Origin: Verrucomicrobiaceae bacterium
Lineage (GTDB): Bacteria > Verrucomicrobiota > Verrucomicrobiae > Verrucomicrobiales > Akkermansiaceae
Direction of reading: 5' to 3'
Assembly (NCBI GenBank): GCA_003820635.1
Contig: RPOS01000052.1
Coordinates: forward strand, 1 to 19,316
DNA length: 19,316 bases
A program made the position numbers and the translations under genes. The notes under the pieces were generated by a model that had not been told where the DNA came from, ran no database searches, and saw only the letters and a list, made by a program, of their open reading frames with translations. Shown here in pieces: positions 18,698 through 19,316 of this stretch. Position 1 is the stretch's first letter; every line of letters starts with the position of its first letter.

Positions 18698-19078
18698 TCA
18701 GGCAGCGTTCGCACTCCCGGTGGTTTGGGTTGTCGCCTTGGTGCGGCGCAATCCGCTGCGCCGGGCATTCCTCGGCACATAGCCGAAGGCCCCATACAGC
18801 GGGCTGTTCGCGCCAAAGCCCGGATCTGCCTTCACAGCGTCCACCAGCTCCGCGATTTGGTCGCGCAGCCGCATGTCCGCCTGAAGCCGTTCCTGGAACA
18901 ATCCCCGCAGCCCCGCTCTGGCCTGGTCGATGCGCTCGCGCACCTCCACAGGCCCCTTGGTGGCCTCGGTGAACTGTTCCAGCGTGTTGCCGCCCAGAGT
19001 CGCGGTCGGAGCCAGTTGGCCCCATGCCACGAGGATCTGTTTGCGGCGTTCCATCGCACGTTCGTCGGTCTTGGTCAT
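18698..19078 (-). CDS. Hypothetical protein with C-terminal PLYGAFGYV...RRSGL motif
   Basis: This 126-aa protein starts at an ATG (19078) preceded by the Shine-Dalgarno AAAGGAC; an open extension of 56 codons upstream is not protein-like. Residues about 5-90 are charged and helical (ERRKQILVAWGQLA, EVRERIDQARAGLRGLF, RLRDQIAELVDAVKADPGFG) and may form a coiled coil. The tail carries NSPLYGAFGYVPRNARRSGL followed by a low-complexity Arg/Lys/Thr-rich end. The tail resembles that of small uncharacterised proteins I associate with Planctomycetes and Verrucomicrobiota, but I know no function. No signal peptide or membrane helix is present. The structured RNA and small ORF lie 40-245 nt downstream on the same strand, possibly in the same transcript. 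Confidence 0.75.
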   Translation of the reverse strand: MTKTDERAMERRKQILVAWGQLAPTATLGGNTLEQFTEATKGPVEVRERIDQARAGLRGLFQERLQADMRLRDQIAELVDAVKADPGFGANSPLYGAFGYVPRNARRSGLRRTKATTQTTGSANAA

Positions 19079-19237
19079 ATTATTGTCCTTTCTACTCAAT
19101 TGGGGGTTCTCGTGCCCACCGGACCGATCCCTCACGCGGTCTTCCGGCACGCAGCGCTTGGATTGCTCCAAGCACGTGGTCACTTTCTTAGTTCGCGGCC
19201 CGAGGGCAAGTAAAAACTCCATGTCGCATGATTGCAA

Positions 19238-19302
19238 TAGAAACAATACAATCAGTAGATGGTCAACTAATTGTGAACAACTGTGAACAACTTGCGAACA
19301 AT
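19238..19302 (-). promoter_or_regulatory. Tandem TTGTGAACAA near-palindromes with a possible promoter for the 126-aa gene
   Basis: Three units repeat at about 10-bp spacing: TTGTGAACAA (19271-19280), CTGTGAACAA (19281-19290) and TTGCGAACAA (19292-19301). Each has the form TTGY-GA-ACAA or close to it. On the minus strand TTGACC (19266-19261) lies immediately downstream and could be a -35, although the region 17-19 bp on (TTTCTATT) is only a weak -10. The remaining bases between 19079 and 19237 hold nothing recognisable except the Shine-Dalgarno of the 126-aa gene. Confidence 0.4.
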
Positions 19303-19316
19303 TGTTTGATAAGTCG

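Noticed and set aside
18604..18816. 70-codon minus-strand frame overlapping the end of the 126-aa gene
   Set aside because: It is mostly an alternate-frame reading of that gene and of the hairpin; no start signal or motif supports it.

Overview
The window is high-GC DNA (roughly 60-65 % by eye) from a bacterial chromosome. I infer a Verrucomicrobiota member, perhaps Luteolibacter-like. This rests on the style of the proteins, the scarcity of Shine-Dalgarno sites, a decayed beta-helix protein and a small C-terminal-motif protein that resembles ones I associate with PVC bacteria. No rRNA, tRNA, transposase, integrase, phage gene or CRISPR array is visible. Many long open frames lie opposite the real genes, but they are GC-rich shadows.

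Left part (1-8901) is ammonium assimilation. On the minus strand run gltB and gltD (the two glutamate synthase subunits), followed by an ORF in which dephospho-CoA kinase (CoaE) is fused in frame to the N-terminus of transcription terminator Rho, which leaves the window at base 1. Divergent from gltB, on the plus strand, is gdhA (glutamate dehydrogenase), so the two competing glutamate routes share a 332-bp control region. The gltB-gltD spacer is filled by heptad repeats that form a large inverted repeat.

Middle part (8905-11651): three bases after gdhA starts an 855-aa protein with a degenerate KaiC/RecA-like N-terminus and a PEP/pyruvate-binding (PPDK-type) domain, but no phosphohistidine or PEP-utilising domain. 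It is followed by a stop-interrupted C-terminal relic of a KDPG aldolase.

Right-middle part (11652-16550) is a minus-strand series: a single-TM hypothetical protein, purU, a MATE transporter, a secreted endonuclease/exonuclease/phosphatase-fold protein and pyrD. PurU and PyrD link it loosely to one-carbon and pyrimidine metabolism.

Right part (16551-19316) is the most accessory-looking: a hairpin-rich spacer, a TetR regulator with two direct-repeat operator candidates, a pectate-lyase-like beta-helix pseudogene that changes frame three times, a strong bidirectional terminator, a structured RNA segment leading into a possible 28-codon ORF, a 126-aa protein of unknown function, and a tandem array of TTGTGAACAA-type near-palindromes at the window edge.

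The strongest candidates for something new are the CoaE-Rho fusion, the gdhA-coupled PPDK-like protein with a dead ATPase domain, and the structured RNA plus small ORF near 18.45-18.65 kb.
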